From NCBI GenBank assembly GCA_958431945.1, contig CAUASQ010000082.1, positions 1 to 7,330 of the forward strand: 7,330 bases of DNA, given 5' to 3'. This DNA comes from an uncultured Collinsella sp. Its GTDB lineage: Bacteria; Actinomycetota; Coriobacteriia; Coriobacteriales; Coriobacteriaceae. Under the pieces are notes generated by a model that saw nothing but the letters and a program-made list of their open reading frames with translations, ran no database searches and was not told where the DNA came from. The position numbers and the translations under genes were made by a program. Of this stretch, positions 6,104 to 7,330 are shown one piece after another. The stretch's first letter is position 1. Every line of letters begins with the position of its first letter.

Positions 6104-7018
6104 ATGACTGATGCCGTTGAGGTGCTGCGAATCGATTCGCTCGAGGACGAGCGGCTTGATGCCTACGTGCGACTGACCGAGCGTGAGCTGCGCTGCGTGC
6201 TGGAGCCGCAGAAGGGCATTTTTATCGCCGAGAGTGCCAAGGTCATCGAACGTGCGGTTCGCGCCGGATACGAGCCGGTGAGCTTTCTTTTGGGCGAGCG
6301 CTGGCTCGACCAGATGATGCCGCTGTTTGAGCGCCTGGCGGTACGCGAGGGTGCGGGTCCGGTTCCCGTGTTCGTTGCCTCGATGGAGCTTATGGAGCGT
6401 CTGACGGGTTTTAACGTGACGCGCGGTGCGCTCGCGGCATTTCGTCGCCCGCGACAGATTCCGGTTGATGAGTTCTTGGGCGGCGTCGTCGAGGCGGCGG
6501 GGGAGCGCCCCGTGCGCGTGTGCGTGCTCGAGGGCATTGTCGACCACACGAACGTGGGCGCGATTTTCCGCTCGGCGGCTGCGCTGAACGTCGATGGCAT
6601 TTTGGTGAGCCCTACGTGCCGCGATCCGCTGTACCGTCGCTCGGCCCGCGTGAGCATGGGCACGGTGTTTCAGGTGCCCTGGACGCGCATTGGCAGCGAG
6701 GCGCGCGTATGGCCGCATGATGGGCTGGCGGCGCTGCACGATGCCGGCTTTTCGTGTGCCGCCATGGCGCTGACGGATGATTCGGTGTCGCTGGACGATC
6801 CCGCGCTCCAGGAGATTGACCGCCTGGCAATCTTTATGGGCACCGAGGGTGCTGGCTTGGGCGCCAAGACCATTGCAGGCTGCGACCGCGCCGTGCGTAT
6901 TCCGATGGCGCATGGGGTCGATTCGCTCAACGTGGCCGCGGCAAGTGCTGTTGCCTTTTGGCAGCTGTGCCCGCATGTGAGCAACGAGTACCACTACCAG
7001 CCGGGGCTGTATCACTAG
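6104..7018 (+). CDS. SpoU/TrmH-family RNA 2'-O-methyltransferase
   Basis: This is a SAM-dependent RNA ribose methyltransferase of the SPOUT (trefoil knot) class, acting on rRNA or tRNA. Residues 1-115 resemble the substrate-binding domain of TrmH-type enzymes (LTERELR, then FIAESAKVIERAV). The catalytic domain has motif 1 at about 142-160 (DHTNVGAIFRSAA, with Asn150 and Arg156), motif 2 FMGTEGAGL (244-252), and motif 3 IPMAHGVDSLNVA (266-278). The length of 304 is slightly above the typical 240-280. The exact target nucleotide cannot be told from sequence, so no symbol is given. ATG 6104 is the best start, but its only Shine-Dalgarno candidate, GAAGGG (6083-6088), is 15 bases away, so translation initiation may be weak or the start slightly misplaced. 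It is probably transcribed apart from folA, which ends 109 bases upstream. Confidence 0.9.
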   Translation: MTDAVEVLRIDSLEDERLDAYVRLTERELRCVLEPQKGIFIAESAKVIERAVRAGYEPVSFLLGERWLDQMMPLFERLAVREGAGPVPVFVASMELMERLTGFNVTRGALAAFRRPRQIPVDEFLGGVVEAAGERPVRVCVLEGIVDHTNVGAIFRSAAALNVDGILVSPTCRDPLYRRSARVSMGTVFQVPWTRIGSEARVWPHDGLAALHDAGFSCAAMALTDDSVSLDDPALQEIDRLAIFMGTEGAGLGAKTIAGCDRAVRIPMAHGVDSLNVAAASAVAFWQLCPHVSNEYHYQPGLYH

Positions 7019-7026
7019 GCAGATAG

Positions 7027-7078
7027 TTAGCACCGGGCTCTGGTTCGGGGCGTTTCGGCCGACGTCGGTCGGTGCTAA
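7027..7078. repeat. Inverted repeat TTAGCACCG-N34-CGGTGCTAA before the transporter gene
   Basis: Nine-base perfect arms (7027-7035 and 7070-7078) enclose 34 bases that include a perfect 10-base palindrome, CCGACGTCGG (7059-7068). In RNA this could fold into a long hairpin 8 bases after the methyltransferase stop. No T run follows immediately, although T-rich sequence begins near 7085. It may be an imperfect terminator, an attenuator or leader structure for the downstream gene, or a pair of protein-binding half-sites. Confidence 0.5.
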
Positions 7079-7142
7079 GCTGGTATTGGCTTTGGTCTTA
7101 AATTGCCGTTTTGTTGTTTGACGTACGCTGGGGGGAGGGCGT

Positions 7143-7330
7143 GTGGCTAAGAAATCTACGGCTATCGATGTAACGCAGGGCGTTATTTGGCAGCAGCTAC
7201 TGTCGCTGTGCGTCCCTATCTTCTTTAGTTCGTTCTTTCAGCAGGCATACACGCTTATCGGTACCTATATCGTCGGTCAGTTTGGCGGCAAGCTCGCGCT
7301 GGGTGGCATTCAGGCCACGATGGTGCTCAC
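7143..7330 (+). CDS. MATE-family efflux transporter, N-terminal part (cut by window end)
   Basis: The first 62 codons of a probable multidrug and toxin extrusion (MATE) membrane transporter, which exports compounds by cation antiport. After a short basic start (VAKKS) comes TQGVIWQQLL, which resembles the family opening in which a short leader precedes TM1. Then a hydrophobic run (about 20-45) contains SSFFQQAYTLIGTYIVGQF, and GGKLALGGIQAT follows, close to the conserved VGR-F-G-ALAAVGAT pattern. The GTG start at 7143 was chosen because a purine-rich GGGGGAGGG (7131-7139) lies just upstream; the overlapping GTG at 7141 runs into a stop after ten codons. Substrate is unknown and the family call rests on the N-terminus alone. 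Confidence 0.8.
   Translation, partial: MAKKSTAIDVTQGVIWQQLLSLCVPIFFSSFFQQAYTLIGTYIVGQFGGKLALGGIQATMVL

Noticed and set aside
5828..7033. A 401-codon minus-strand open frame opposite folA and the methyltransferase
   Set aside because: It crosses a real intergenic gap and has Arg/His-rich composition typical of antisense translation. The plus-strand SpoU motifs are clear.

Overview
The window is about 60% G+C and densely packed. It looks like the chromosome of an anaerobic actinobacterium of the class Coriobacteriia, probably Collinsella or a close relative. That assignment is inference: it rests on base composition, GTG starts, the gene set and remembered resemblance of several proteins to Coriobacteriia, and no search was run.

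Layout. Bases 1-3516 (+) are a tight housekeeping cluster: the 3' end of smc (chromosome condensation), ftsY (signal recognition particle receptor) overlapping it by one base, and ffh (SRP GTPase) 10 bases later. The run ends at a strong hairpin at 3541-3574. A convergent gene follows on the minus strand (4401-3637). It encodes a fusion of a DUF134/UPF0251 helix-turn-helix domain, a NifX/NifB-type dinitrogenase-cofactor domain, and a Cys/His-rich tail. A 216-base divergent intergenic region (4402-4617) holds its probable promoter and two copies of a palindromic operator-like site. It also holds the thyA promoter with a separate inverted repeat. On the plus strand come thyA and folA (4618-5994), a two-gene thymidylate/folate operon in which ThyA makes dihydrofolate and DHFR regenerates tetrahydrofolate. 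Next is a SpoU/TrmH-family RNA methyltransferase (6104-7018), then a 124-base gap with a long inverted repeat, and the first 62 codons of a MATE-family efflux transporter cut by the window edge.

Most of the window is ordinary housekeeping DNA. The part that deserves attention is the minus-strand fusion gene and its control region. It has an eight-base Shine-Dalgarno match (AAGGAGGT) inside the coding region exactly in front of the NifX domain, suggesting that a separate NifX-like protein is also made. It has two operator-like sites spaced about five helical turns apart around its promoter, and a tail of 6 Cys and 11 His with an internal 17-residue duplication. Together these suggest an autoregulated metal- or metal-cofactor-responsive protein, but its function is not known. 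Secondary points are a DHFR lacking the usual Pro-Trp of the Met20 loop and a ThyA of the PCA rather than PCH type.
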